64,000 nucleotides of DNA. Source: Luscinia megarhynchos. Its lineage: Eukaryota; Chordata; Aves; Passeriformes; Turdidae. A program made the translations under genes and the position numbers. Positions 53,160 through 63,990 of this stretch are shown here, in pieces. Where the stretch lies: positions 62,001 to 126,000 of the forward strand of contig JAPFBE010000067.1 of assembly GCA_034336665.1 (NCBI GenBank), written 5' to 3'. The notes beneath the pieces were generated by a model. It was not told the origin of the DNA and searched no databases. It worked only from the letters and a program-made list of their open reading frames with translations. Position 1 is the stretch's first letter; each line of letters begins with the position of its first letter.

Positions 53160-53720
53160 AAACCCGGATTGGGCAGAATTCCCGGGAATTTGGGGAAAAT
53201 TAACGAGATTTGGGAGAATTCCCGGGAATTTGGGGAAAATTAACGAGATTTGGGAGAATTCCCGGGATTTCGGCAGAATTCCCGGGAATTTGGGGAAAAT
53301 TAACGAGATTTGGGGGTGGATTCCCAGAATTTTGGAATAGATTAAAGGGATTTTGGGAAATTCCCAGGATTTTAGGATGAATTCCTGGGATTTTGGGGTT
53401 AATTCCTGGGATTTCGGAGTGATTTCCCAGGATTTTGGGGAGGATTCCCGGGATTTTGGGGTCAATTTCCAGGATTTTGGGATAGATTCAAGGGATTTTG
53501 GGAAATTCCCAGGATTTTAGGGTGAATTCCCAGGATTTTGGTGAATTCCCGGATTTGCGGGGAATTAATGGGATTTTTGGGTGAATTCCCAGGATTTTGG
53601 GATAGATTCCAGGGATTTTGGGAAATTCCCGTAATTTTGGGGTACATTCCTGGGATTTTTGGGTGAATTCCCACGATTTTGGTAAATTCCCGGGATTTTG
53701 GGTGAATTTTGGGGATTTGG
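53160..53720. repeat. BICRA intron repeat (gggattttggggtgaattccca)
   Basis: Units of 20-35 bases; three larger copies of gggaatttggggaaaattaa with cgagatttgg at 53180-53310. Confidence 0.9.
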
Positions 53721-53728
53721 GGACTCAC

Positions 53729-53791
53729 CATGGGCGGGGCCTTCCCGCCCCCCGAGGGTTGGGGGGGGCCCTTGATCCCACCCGGCTTCAC
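53729..53791 (-). CDS. BICRA: BICRA small exon (VKPGGIKGPPQPSGGGKAPP)
   Basis: After CTGCGGAAAA-side acceptor CGCAG the 63 bases encode VKPGGIKGPPQPSGGGKAPP plus M, phase 0 to phase 0, with an ATG|GTGAGT donor. It precedes LEAKLALKK exactly, as human GPGKPSG precedes YESKL. Intact. Confidence 0.88.
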
Positions 53792-53799
53792 CTGCGGAA

Positions 53800-54480
53800 A
53801 AACGGGAAAAGAATTGGGAAAAGAACTGGGAAAAATGGGAAAAATAATCGGGAAAAACAGGGGAAAAAATGGGGAAAAAAAATGGGGGAAAAGTGGGGGG
53901 AAAATGGGGAAAAAAATTGGGAAAAATGGAAAGAGAATGGGAAAAATGGGGAAAAAACAGAAAGAAAAAAGGGGAAAAATGGGGAAAATGGGGAAAAAAA
54001 ATTGGAGTAAAATGGGAAAAAATTGGGAAAAGATTTGGGAAAAATGGAAAAAAGAATCGGGAAAAACGGGGAAAAAATGGGCAAAAAAAAGGGGAAAAAT
54101 GGGGGGAAAAATTGGGAAAAGCCAGGAAATTCCTGGGGCTGGGAAAGGGGGGAAACCCAAAGGGGAAAAAATGGGAAATAAAAGTGAGAAAATGGAGAAA
54201 ATCAGGAAAAGAAACGGGAAAATGGTGAAAAAATGGCGAAAAGTGGGAATTAAATTGGGAAAAAATGGAATTAAAAAGAGAGAAAATGGAATTAAAGGGG
54301 GAAAAATGGAATTAAAGTGAGAAAATTGAATGAAAGGGGGAAATCTGGAATTAAATTGGGAAAAATGGAATTAAAGGGGGGGAAACTGGAATTAAAGTAG
54401 GAAAAATGGAACTAAAAGGGGGAAAATTCGAATTAAAAGGATAAAATTGGAATTAGAGGGGGAAAACTGGAATTGAAGGC
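53800..54480. repeat. BICRA intron repeat (gggaaaaatggggaaaaa)
   Basis: Polypurine with isolated T, about 650 bases, becoming aaatggaattaaagggg on the right. Confidence 0.9.
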
Positions 54481-54594
54481 AGAAATGGGGAAAAAAGGGG
54501 AAATGCAGGAAATAAACGGGAAAATGCTCGGAAAAGGCTGGAAAAGTTCTGGAAAGTTCTGGGAAGTTCTGGAAAGTTCTGGAAGGTCTCTCAC

Positions 54595-54884
54595 CTGTGC
54601 GGGCTGCTGGGGGGGGAGGGGAGCCCCCGGTTTGCCGGGAGCCGGGGCCCCTTTGCCGGCGGGAACAGAACCCGGAGCGGAACCCGAGGCCCGGAGCAGG
54701 AGCGGAACCCGAGAACAGAACGGGCCGGAACCGGGGAATGGAGCAGGAGGCGGAGCTGGGAGCAGAACCGGAGCGGAACGGGAGCAGACCGGGAGGGAGG
54801 CGGAGCTGGGGAATGGAACGAGGCAGGCGGGCAGCTGGCCCGCTGCAAACGGCTTGAGTGCGGCAGAGGCGGAACCGAGCACCT
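54595..54884 (-). CDS. BICRA: BICRA Pro/Ala/Ser-rich exon
   Basis: With an acceptor at CCCTCAAG the exon reads (G)[20 protein letters not shown] and onward without a stop to [22 protein letters not shown], phase 1 in and phase 0 out (290 bases), ending at CACAG|GTGAGA. Phases fit both neighbours. Direct residue similarity to human is weak because this is a low-complexity linker. The acceptor is the least certain element. Confidence 0.65.
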
Positions 54885-54889
54885 CTTGA

Positions 54890-55740
54890 GGGAATAGGGA
54901 AGCGGGAAACTGGGAAGCTGGGGTGGGGATGGGAAACTGGGAAGTGGGAATTGGGAATCCAATGGGAGCGAGAAACTGGGAGAGTGGGGTGGGGTGGGGA
55001 TGGGAAGCTGGGGTGGGGAATGGGAAATGGGAATGGGAAATGGGAATTCCTAATGGGAATGGGAAACTGGGAAATTGGGAGTTGGGAATGGGAATCCAAT
55101 GGGAACGGGAAACTGGGAAATTGGGAATTGGGGATGGGAAACTGGGAAATTGGGAATTGGAAATGGGAATGGGAAACTGGGAAATTGGGAATTGGAAATG
55201 GGAATGGGAAATGGGAATTCCTAATGGGAATGGGAAACTGGGAATTGGGAAATGGGAATGGGAAACTGGGAAATTCGGAATTCCTAATGGGAATGGGAAA
55301 CTGGGAAATTGGGAATGGGGAATGGGAATAGGGAATGGGAATTGGGAATTCCTAATGGGAATGGGAAACTGGGAAATTGGGAATGGGAATGAGGAATTCC
55401 TAATGGGAATGGGGAATGGGAAACTGGGAATTGGGAAATGGGAATTTCAATGGGAATTGGGAAATGGGAATGGGAATGGGGAATGGGAAATTGGGAATTG
55501 GGAAATGGGAAACTGGGAATTGGGGAATGGGAATGGGAAACTGGGAATTGGGAATTGGGGAATGGGAATTGGGGAATGGGAATAGGAAACTGGGAATTCC
55601 TAAATGGGAATGGGAATGGAAATGGGAAATTGGGAATGGGACCGGGAAATTTGAAACAGGAATGGGAATTCCAACATGGGAATGGAACAGGAATTCCGAA
55701 GTGGGAATTGGGAAATTGGGAATGGGAATGCTGGGAATGG
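54890..55740. repeat. BICRA intron repeat (gggaatgggaaactgggaaattggg)
   Basis: GGGAATT/GGGAAAC words of 6-7 bases in higher-order blocks marked by aattcctaatgggaatggg, which occurs at least six times. Confidence 0.93.
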
Positions 55741-55839
55741 ATCCCAGGGAATTCCCAAATGTGGGGGTGGGACACTGGGGGATACTGGGGGACACTGGGA
55801 TGTTGGGATCTGGGATATCGCCGTGCCACGATGTTGGAA

Positions 55840-56680
55840 TTTCAGGATTTGGGGATTTGGGGATTTGGAGATTTGGGGATTTAGGAATTTAGGGATTTGT
55901 GGATTTGAAGATTTCAGGATTTGGAGATTTGGGGATTTAGGAATTGGGGATTTATAATTTGGGGATTTTGGGATTTGGAGATACTGGGATTTGAAGATTT
56001 GGGGATTTAGGAATTTGGGAATTTGTGGATTTGAAGATTTCAGGATTTGGAGATTTGAGAATGTAGGAATTGGGGATTTATAATTTGGGGATTTAGGATT
56101 TGGGGATTTGGAGATTTGGTGATTTGGGGATTTGGGATTTGGGGATTTTGGAATTTGAAGATTTCAGGATTTGGGGATTTGGGGATTTAGGAATTGGGGA
56201 TTTATGATTTGGGGATTTGGGGATTTGGGGATTTTGCGATTTAGGTATCATGGAATTTGGGGATTTTGGGATTTGGAGATTCTGGGATTTGGGGATTTGG
56301 GGATTTGAGGATTTGGGGATTTTGGAATTGTGGGGATTTGGAGATTTGGACATTTGGGGATTTTGTGATTTGGGTATCATGGAATTTGGGTATCATGGAA
56401 TTTGGGGATTTTGGGATTTGGAGACTTGGGGATTTGGGGATTTAGGATTTGGAGATTTGGGGATTTAGGATTTGGGGATTTGGGGATTTAGGATTTGGGG
56501 ATTTGAGGATTTGGGGATTTGGGGATTTGGGAATGTGAGGATTTGGAGATTTGGACATTTGGGGATTTTGGGATTTTGCGATTTGGGTATCATGGAATTT
56601 GGGTATCATGGAATTTGGCGATTTTGGGATTTGGAGATTTGGGGATTTGGGGATTTGGGGGTTTAGGATTTGGGGATTCG
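55840..56680. repeat. BICRA intron repeat (ggatttggggatttgg, 8 bp)
   Basis: GATTTGGG octamers with higher-order duplications, for example gtatcatggaatttgg four times (56240-56620). Confidence 0.95.
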
Positions 56681-56687
56681 GACCCAC

Positions 56688-56865
56688 CTGAGGCCGCGGC
56701 GCCGCCGGTGCCGGTTGCGGTTCCGGTCGCGGTTCCGGCTGTGGCTGCCAGGGCCGGGCCGGGCGCTCCCGGAGCCGCCGGAACCAGGACGGGAGCGGCC
56801 GGAGCCGGGAACGGGGCCGGGCTGGACGGGGGCGGCTTCGGCTGCAGCAGCAGCCCCTGGGGCAC
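56688..56865 (-). CDS. BICRA: BICRA exon beginning VPQGLLLQ
   Basis: After TTTCCAG the exon encodes VPQGLLLQPKPPPSSPAPFP, then APAAPVLVPAAPGAPG and a TATGTATGT-rich end to TCAG|GTGGGT, phase 0 in and phase 1 out. Human has VPSGIILQNKAGGAPAAPQT and SPAASVLVSGQAPSG. The frame is intact. The GTATGTATGT residues come from an ACCGGAACCGCG mini-repeat. Confidence 0.92.
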
Positions 56866-56874
56866 CTGGAAACC

Positions 56875-57420
56875 CAAACACACCCCAAATGTCAGGAACG
56901 GAGGGAAACCCGAAAAAAATCCCAAAATCCCAAACAACTCCCCCAAAAAATCCCGTCAGGAACGGATGGAAACCCGAAAAAATCCCAAAATCCCCAAAAA
57001 CACCCCAAACCCTGTCAGGAACAGATGGAAATCCGAAAAAAACCCCCAAATCCCAAACAACTCCCCCAAAAAATCCTGTCAGGAACGGAGAGAAACCCAA
57101 AAAAACCCCAAATCCCCCAAAACACCCCAAACTCCATCCCCAAACCCCATCAGGAACTGATGGAAACCCGAAAAAAAACCCCAAAAATCCCCAAAAAATC
57201 CGTCAGGAACAGATGGAAACCCGAAAAAACCCCAAAATCCTCCAAAAATCCAAAAACCATGTCAGGAACACATGGAAACCCAAAAAAACCCAAAAAACCC
57301 CCCAAAATCCCCAAACCCGTCAGGAACGGATGGAAACCTGAAAAAATCCCAAAATCCCAAACAACTCCCCCAAAAACCCCCCAAAAACCCATCAGGAATG
57401 GACGGGAACCCCTAAAAACC
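56875..57420. repeat. BICRA intron repeat (~63 bp, gtcaggaacggatggaaacc)
   Basis: About nine units of gtcaggaacggatggaaacc cgaaaaaatcccaaa type. The ggaaaccc word resembles the polypyrimidine side of the exon acceptor at 56866. Confidence 0.9.
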
Positions 57421-57439
57421 CAAAAACGTGTCAGGAATG

Positions 57440-58420
57440 GCTGGGAAATCCCAAAAGCCCCAAATCCAGAGGGATCCCACTCCAGGAACCCCCAAAAAAT
57501 CCCAAATCTGGCAGGATCCAACAGGTGACTCCCCCCAGATCCCAAATCCAGAGAGACCCAAATCCTGGATCCCCGAAATCCCAAATCCCAAATCCTGGAT
57601 CCCCGAAATCCCAAATTCAGGATCCCCCAAATCCCAAATCCAGGATCCAAATCCTGAATCCCTGAAAACCCAAATCCCAAATCCAGGATCCAAATCCTGA
57701 AATCTCAAATCCTGAATCCCAAATCCTGAATCCCCGAAATCCCAAATCCATCAGGAACCAAAATCTGAATCCCCCAAATCCCAAATTCAGGAGGATCAAA
57801 ATCCTGAATCCCTGAAATCCCAAATCCTGGATCCCTGAAATCCCAAATCCTGAATCCCCGAAATCCCAAATCCCAAATTCAGGATCCCCCAAATCCCAAA
57901 TCCCAAATTCAGGATCCCCCAAATCCCAAATTCAGGATCCCCCAAATCCCAAATTCAGGATCCAAATCCTGAAATCTCAAATCCTGAATCCCAAATCCTG
58001 AATCCCCGAAATCCCAAATCCATCAGGAACCAAAATCTGAATCCCCCAAATCCCAAATTCAGGATCCCTGAAATCCCAAATCCAGGATGCAAATCCCAAA
58101 ATCCCAAATCCTGAATCCCCCAAAATCCCAAATCCTGAATCCCTGAAATCCCAAATCCCAATTCCTGAATCCCCCAAATCCCAAATTCTGAATCCCCCAA
58201 AATCCCAAATCCTGGATCCCTGAAATCCCAAATCCCAATTCCTGAATCCCCCAAATCCCAAATTCAGGATCCCTGAAATCCCAAATCCAGGATGCAAATC
58301 CCGAAATCCCAAATCCTGAATCCCTGAAATTCCAAATCCCAATTCCTGAATCCCCCAAAATCCCAAATCCTGAATCCCTGAAATCCCAAATCCAGGATCC
58401 AAATCCTGAAATCCCTCAGG
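57440..58420. repeat. BICRA intron repeat (aaatcctgaatccctgaaatccc)
   Basis: Units of 18-24 bases, with larger duplicated blocks such as atccatcaggaaccaaaatc at 57746 and 58018. Confidence 0.93.
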
Positions 58421-58439
58421 ATCTGAGCAGGGGCCGGGA

Positions 58440-59290
58440 TTTGGGATTTCTCCAGGAATTTGGGATTTCCCAGGAATTTGGGATTTCCCAGGAATTTGGG
58501 ATTTTTTTCAGGGATTTGGGATGTCTCCAGGAATTTGGGATTTCCCAGGAATTTGGGATTTTTTTCAGGAATTTGGGATTTCTCCAGAGATTTGGGATTT
58601 TTTTCAGGAATTTGGGATTTTTTTCAGGAATTTGGGAACGGGGAAATTCCACCTGAACCCTCCAGGAATTCCCAGGAATTCCCTGCTGGAATCTCCCAGC
58701 CCAGAATTTTGGGATTTCCCAGGATTTCCTCTGGGATATTTGGGATTTCCTGGGATTTTTCCCCAGGAAATTTGGGATTTCCCAGGATTTTCCCCAGGAT
58801 TTTTGGGATTTCTCAGGATTTCCTCTGGGATTTTTTTGATTTCCCAGGAATTCCCCTCAGGATATTTGGGAATTCCTGGATTTTTCCCCCTGAGATATTC
58901 GGGATAATTTTTGGGATATTCGGGGTAATTTTGGGGATATTTGGGATAATTTTTGGGATGACATTTCTGACAATTTTCAGGATGTTTAGGACAATTTTTG
59001 GGATATTTGTGATAACATTTGAGATATCATTTCCAATATTTTTTGTGATAATTTTTGGGATATGGGTGATAATTTTGGGATATTTGGGATAACTTCAGGA
59101 ATATTTGTCATAATATTTGGGGTGTTGATTGTGATAATTTTTGGGATATTTAGGACAATATCTCTGATAATTTTTGGAATATTTCTGATGAATTTTGGGA
59201 TATTTCTGATGAATTTTGGGATATTTCTGGTAAATTTTGGGATATTTCTGGTAAATTTTGGGATATTTCTGATAACTTTAGTGACAATTT
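58440..59290. repeat. BICRA intron repeats (gggatttttttcaggaatttg, then ggatatttgggataattttt)
   Basis: The left part (58440-58640) has about nine units of ~24 bases. The right part is a T-rich gatattt/gataattttt repeat that continues into the next array. Confidence 0.88.
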
Positions 59291-59294
59291 TTGG

Positions 59295-60584
59295 GACCTT
59301 TTACCTGCTGGAAGCGCTCGGGGCCGGGATGTTTGGGATATTATTTGGGATAATTTTTATGATAATTCTTGTGATTTTTGTGATAATTTTTGTGATAAAT
59401 TTTGGGATATTTTGGATAATATTTGTGATAATTTTTACAATATTTGAGATAATTTTTGTGATAACTTTTCTTATATTTCTGATAACTTTTGGGATATTTT
59501 GGATAATATTTGTGATAATTTTTACAATATTTGAGATAATTTTTGTGATAATTTTTCTGATATTTCTGATAACTTTTGGGATATTTTGGATAATATTTGT
59601 GATAATTTTTACAATATTTGAGATAATTTTTGTGATAACTTTTCTTATATTTCTGATAACTTTTGGGATATTTTGGAAAATATTTGGGTAATTTTCTGGG
59701 ACATTTGTTACCTGCTGGAAGCGCTCGGGGCTGGGATATTTTGGATATTATTTGGGATAATTTTTGTGATGATTTTTACAATATTTGAGATAACTTTTGT
59801 GATAAATTCTGGAATGTTTCTGGTAACTTTTAGTGAATATTTTTGGTCAGTTTTACCTGCTGGAAGCGCTCGGGGCCGGGATATTTTGGATATTATTTGG
59901 GATAATTTTTGGGATAATTTTTACAATATTTGAGATAACTTTTGTGATAAATTTTGGAATATTTCTGGTAACTTTAGTGAATATTTCTGGTCAGTTTTAC
60001 CTGCTGGAAGCGCTCGGGGCTGGGATGTTTGGGATATTATTTGGGATAATTTTTGGGATAATTTTTGGGATAATTTTTGGGATAATTTTTGTGATATTTG
60101 TGATAAATTTTGGAAAATTTCTGGTAACTTTAGTGAATATTTCTGGTCGGTTTTACCTGCTGGAAGCGCTCGGGGCCGGGATGTTTGGGATATTTTTGGG
60201 ATAATTTTTGTGATGATTTTTGTGATAATTTCTGTGATATTTGTGATAAATTTTGGAATATTTCTGGTAACTTTAGTGAATATTTCTGGTCGGTTTTACC
60301 TGCTGGAAGCGCTCGGGGCCGGGATGTTTGGGATATTTTTGGGATAATTTTTGTGATGATTTTTGTGATAATTTCTGTGATATTTGTGATAAATTCTGGA
60401 ATATTTCTGGTAACTTTAGTGAATATTTCTGGTCGGTTTTACTTGCAGGAAGCGCTCGGGGCCGGGATGTTCGGGATATTATTTGGGATATTATTTGGGG
60501 TAATTTTTGTGATGATTTTTGTGATATTTGTGACAAATTTTGGAATATTTCTGGTAACTTTAGCGAATATTTCTGGTCGGTTTT
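59295..60584. repeat. Array with seven copies of the 60587-60967 exon donor edge (~144 bp)
   Basis: The block ttacctgctggaagcgctcg with gggccgggat, on the minus strand GPERFQQ followed by GTAAAA, recurs at 59303, 59710, 59855, 59999, 60155, 60298 and 60441, then the real donor at 60585. Six of seven intervals are 143-156 bases; the first is 407. Filler is ggataatttttgtgatattt. Confidence 0.96.
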
Positions 60585-60586
60585 AC

Positions 60587-60967
60587 CTGCTGGAAGCGCT
60601 CGGGGCCGGCCTTGGGGCCGGGCAGGGCCTGGAACGGCCCCAGGCTCCCCAAATTCCCCAAAGGCGGCCGGCAGCAGCGGGGGAGGGGCGAAGCTCCGGG
60701 GGTGCTCCGGGGGGGAGGGGCCTTGAGCAGCTGGAAATGGGGGGGCTGGGAGTGGGGGGAGGGGAGTCGCGGGGGGCTCAGGGAACACCCCGAACATGGG
60801 GGGAGGGGAGCTCGGAGGGGGCAGGGCTGGGAAGGGGGGCAGGGGCTGGGAGGGGGGCAGGGCTGGGAGGGGGGCGCGCGGGGATTTAGGGGGATTTGGG
60901 GGGATTTGGGGGAGCTGGGCCGGGATTGGGGGCGGGGGTCGCCCGGGGAGGCTCCCGGGAGCTTCGG
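60587..60967 (-). CDS. BICRA: BICRA Pro/Ser-rich exon ending ERFQQ
   Basis: After TGTTGCAG the exon encodes PKLPGASPGDPRPQSRPSSP and continues through PCPPPSPCPP-type sequence to LGPFQALPGPKAGPERFQQ, phase 0 to phase 0 (127 codons), donor GTAAAA. Human ends TTPFPALPQPKALLERFHQ at the same junction. Intact frame; low complexity limits alignment of the first two thirds. Confidence 0.88.
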
Positions 60968-61029
60968 CTGCAACAGAAGGAGAGGAGAGAGCTCGGTTAG
61001 TGCGGGGGAGGGGCGGGGAGAAGCGGAGA

Positions 61030-62130
61030 ATTTGGGGAAAGCGGCGGGAAACAGCCCCAAAAATCCCCGTCCCAAAATCCGAAACCCCCGTCCCAAAATC
61101 TGAAATCCACGTCCCAAAATCAGGACTCCAAAAGCCAAAATTTCCACTCCAAAATCCAAAAACTCGACTCAAAAATCCAAAATCTCGACATCAAATCCCC
61201 ATCCCAAAATCCGAAATCCCCATCTCAAAATTCCCGTTCTAAAATCCAAAACGTGGAGTCTAAAGTCCAAAATCCTCATTCCAAAATCCAAAATCCTCAT
61301 TCCAAAATCCAAAATCCCAACTCCAAAATCCAAAAATTCCCAACTCCAAAATCCAAAAACTCGAGTCTAAAATCCAAAATCTCGACATCAAATCCCCATC
61401 CCAAAATCTGAAATCCTCATTCCAAAATCCCCATCCCAAAATCCAAAATCCCATCTCAAAATTCCCCTTCTAAAATCCAAAACGTGGAGTCTAAAGTCCA
61501 AAATCCTCATTCCAAAATCCGAAATCCCCGTTCCAAAATCCGGATTCCAAAATCCAAAATCCGGACTCAAAAATCCAAAAATTCCCAACTCCAAAATCCA
61601 AAAACTCGAGTCTAAAATCCAAAATCTCGATACCAAAATCAAAAATCCCAACTCCAAAATCCAAAATCCAATATAAAAAACCTGACTCTGAAATCCAAAA
61701 TCTCGACTCCAAAATCAATTCCAAAATCCCCGTCCCAAAATCCGAAACCTCCGTCCCAAAATCCGAAACCTCCGTCCCAAAATCCGGACTCCAAAAGCCA
61801 AAATTCCCACTCCAAAATCCAAAAACTCGACTCAAAAAGCCAAAATCTCGATGGCAAATCCCCATCCCAAAATCTGAAATCCTCATTCCAAAATCCCCGT
61901 CCCAAAATCCGAAATCCCATCTCAAAATTCCCATTCTAAAATCCAAAAACTGGAGTTGAAAGTCGAAAATCCTCATTCCAAAATCCAAAATCCTCATTCC
62001 AAAATCCAAAATCCTCATTCCAAAATCCAAAATTCCCATTCCAAGATAAAAAAAAACCTCGACTCAAAAATCCAAAATCTCGATACCAAATCCCCATCCC
62101 AAAATCTGAAACCCTCATTCCAAAATCCCA
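61030..62130. repeat. BICRA intron repeat (ccaaaatccaaaatcctcattcc)
   Basis: Words of 10-22 bases with larger duplicated blocks (tctaaagtccaaaatcctca at 61260 and 61490). Confidence 0.93.
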
Positions 62131-62139
62131 ATTCCAAAA

Positions 62140-62350
62140 TCCAAAATTGCAGGAAAATCCCAGGAAAGTCCCAGGAAAATCCTGAGAAAATCCAAGGAAA
62201 ATTCCAGGAAAATTCCAGGAAAATTCCAGGAAATTCCCAAGAAAATTTCAGGAAAATCCTGGGAAATCCTGGGGAAAAATCCCAATAAAATTCTGGGAAA
62301 ATCCCAGAAAAATCTTCAGAAAATCCCAGGAAAGCCCCGGGAACAACTCC
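62140..62350. repeat. Repeat (aaattccaggaaaatccc)
   Basis: About fifteen units of ~14 bases. Confidence 0.88.
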
Positions 62351-62790
62351 AGGAAAATCCCCCCCAATCCCATTTTTTGGGACCATTTTTGGGGCATTTG
62401 GTCAATTTTTGGAAATCCCCAAATCGGCTGCGATCAACCCCAGAAAAAATCATTCCTCCTCTTTTCTCCCATAAAAAATCCCCAAATCCTGATTTTCGCC
62501 CCATCCCGGGGATGATTTCGGATGGACCCGCCCCTCCCCTCCCCCCATTCCCGAGTTCCCGGATTTTGGGGGATTTTGGGGTGAATTTGGGGGATTTTGG
62601 GGGCGCGGCAGAGCAGCAGCAGCAGCGGGGCCGGGGTTAGAGAGCGCCAAGCGAGCGGAGCAGGAGCACGGGGCTGGAATTTGGGATCTGGGATTTGGGA
62701 ATTTGGAAATTTGGGATCCAGAATTTGGGATCTGGGATTTGGGAAAGGCTCAGATTGCAGCCAGGGGGAGGAATTTCGGGAGACCCGGGA
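62350..62790. other. Mostly unique BICRA intron with a weak exon candidate
   Basis: After AAATTCCAG the minus strand (62676 leftward) reads PRAPAPLAWRSLTPAPLLLL and onward, including a (CTG)5 run, but no GT donor follows and nothing matches BICRA as I know it. The rest is unique or low-complexity intron. Confidence 0.25.
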
Positions 62791-62799
62791 GGATTTGGG

Positions 62800-63990
62800 G
62801 GGGATCCGATCCCAAATTTCCACTCCCAAATTTCCACTCTCAGATCCCAAATTTCCACTCTCAGATCCCAAATTTCCACTCCCAAACCCCAAATTTCCAC
62901 ATCCAAATCCCAGATTTTCACTCCTGAAACTCCAAATTTCCTTTCCCAGATCCCAGATTTCCACCCCTGGATTCCAACTTCCCATTCCCAAATCCCAAAT
63001 TTTCACTCCTGGATCCGACATTTTCACTGCTGGATCCTCATTTTCCAGCCCTGGAAATTCCCAAATCCCCAAATCTTGGGAATCCTCAAATCCCTGAACC
63101 GCAGGAATCCCCTAATTTTGGGAACCCCCAAATTCTGGCAATCCCCAAATCCCAGAAACCCCGAAATCCTGAGAACTCCCAGATCCTGGGAATCCCCAAA
63201 TCCTGGGAATTCTCAAATCCCTGAGCCACAGGAATCCCCGAATTTTGGGAACCCCCGAATTCCACCACCCCCCAATCCCAGAAACTCCGAAATCCTGAGA
63301 ATTCCCAAACCCTGGGAATTCCCCAAATCTCGGGAATCGCCAAATCCCCAAATCCTGGGAATCCCCAAATCCTGGTAATTCTCAAATCCCAGAACCACAG
63401 GAATTTCCCAGTTTTGGGAACTCCCAAATTCCGGCAATCCCCAAATCCCAGAACCCCCAAATCCTGAGAATTCCCAAATCCTGGGAATCCCCGAATCCTG
63501 ATAATTCCCAAATCCCTGAACCGCAGGAATCCCCAAATTTTGGGAACCCCCAAATCCTGGGAATCCCCTAATCCTGAGAATTCCCAAACCCTGGGAATTC
63601 CCCAAATCCCAGGAATCGCCAAATCCTGGCAATCCCCGAATCCTGGCAATTCCCAAATCCCAGAACCCCCAAATCCTGAGAATTCCCAAATCCTGGGAAT
63701 CCCCGAATCCTGATAATTCTCAAATCCCTGAACATGGGAATCCCCAAATTTTGGGAACCCCCAAATCCTGGGAATCCCCTAATCCTGAGAATTCCCAAAC
63801 CCTGGGAATTCCCCAAATCCTGGGAATTCCCAAATCCTGGCAATCCCCGAATCCTGGCAATTCCCAAATCCCAGAACCGCAGGAATCCCCGAATTTTGGG
63901 AACCCCCAAATCCTGGGAATTCCCCAAATCCCATTAACCCCCAAATCCCCAAACCCCCCAAACCCCCAAATTTCCCCCCAAAATCCCAAA
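62800..63990. repeat. BICRA intron repeats (ccaaatttccactcccagat; cccaaatcctgggaatcccc)
   Basis: 62800-63060 has ~20-base ccaaatttccactc units. 63060-63990 has ccaaatcctgggaatcccc units within a ~170-240 base higher-order repeat marked by aatccctgaaccgcaggaat. It runs to the window edge. Confidence 0.93.

Noticed and set aside
58690..60400. Ile/Phe-rich plus-strand frames that look like transmembrane repeats
   Set aside because: Translation of the gataatttttgtgatattt filler of the BICRA array; antisense to the gene and purely repetitive.
62560..62700. A BICRA exon encoding PRAPAPLAWRSLTPAPLLLL
   Set aside because: An acceptor is present, but there is no donor and no similarity to BICRA; listed only as a weak candidate inside an intron.
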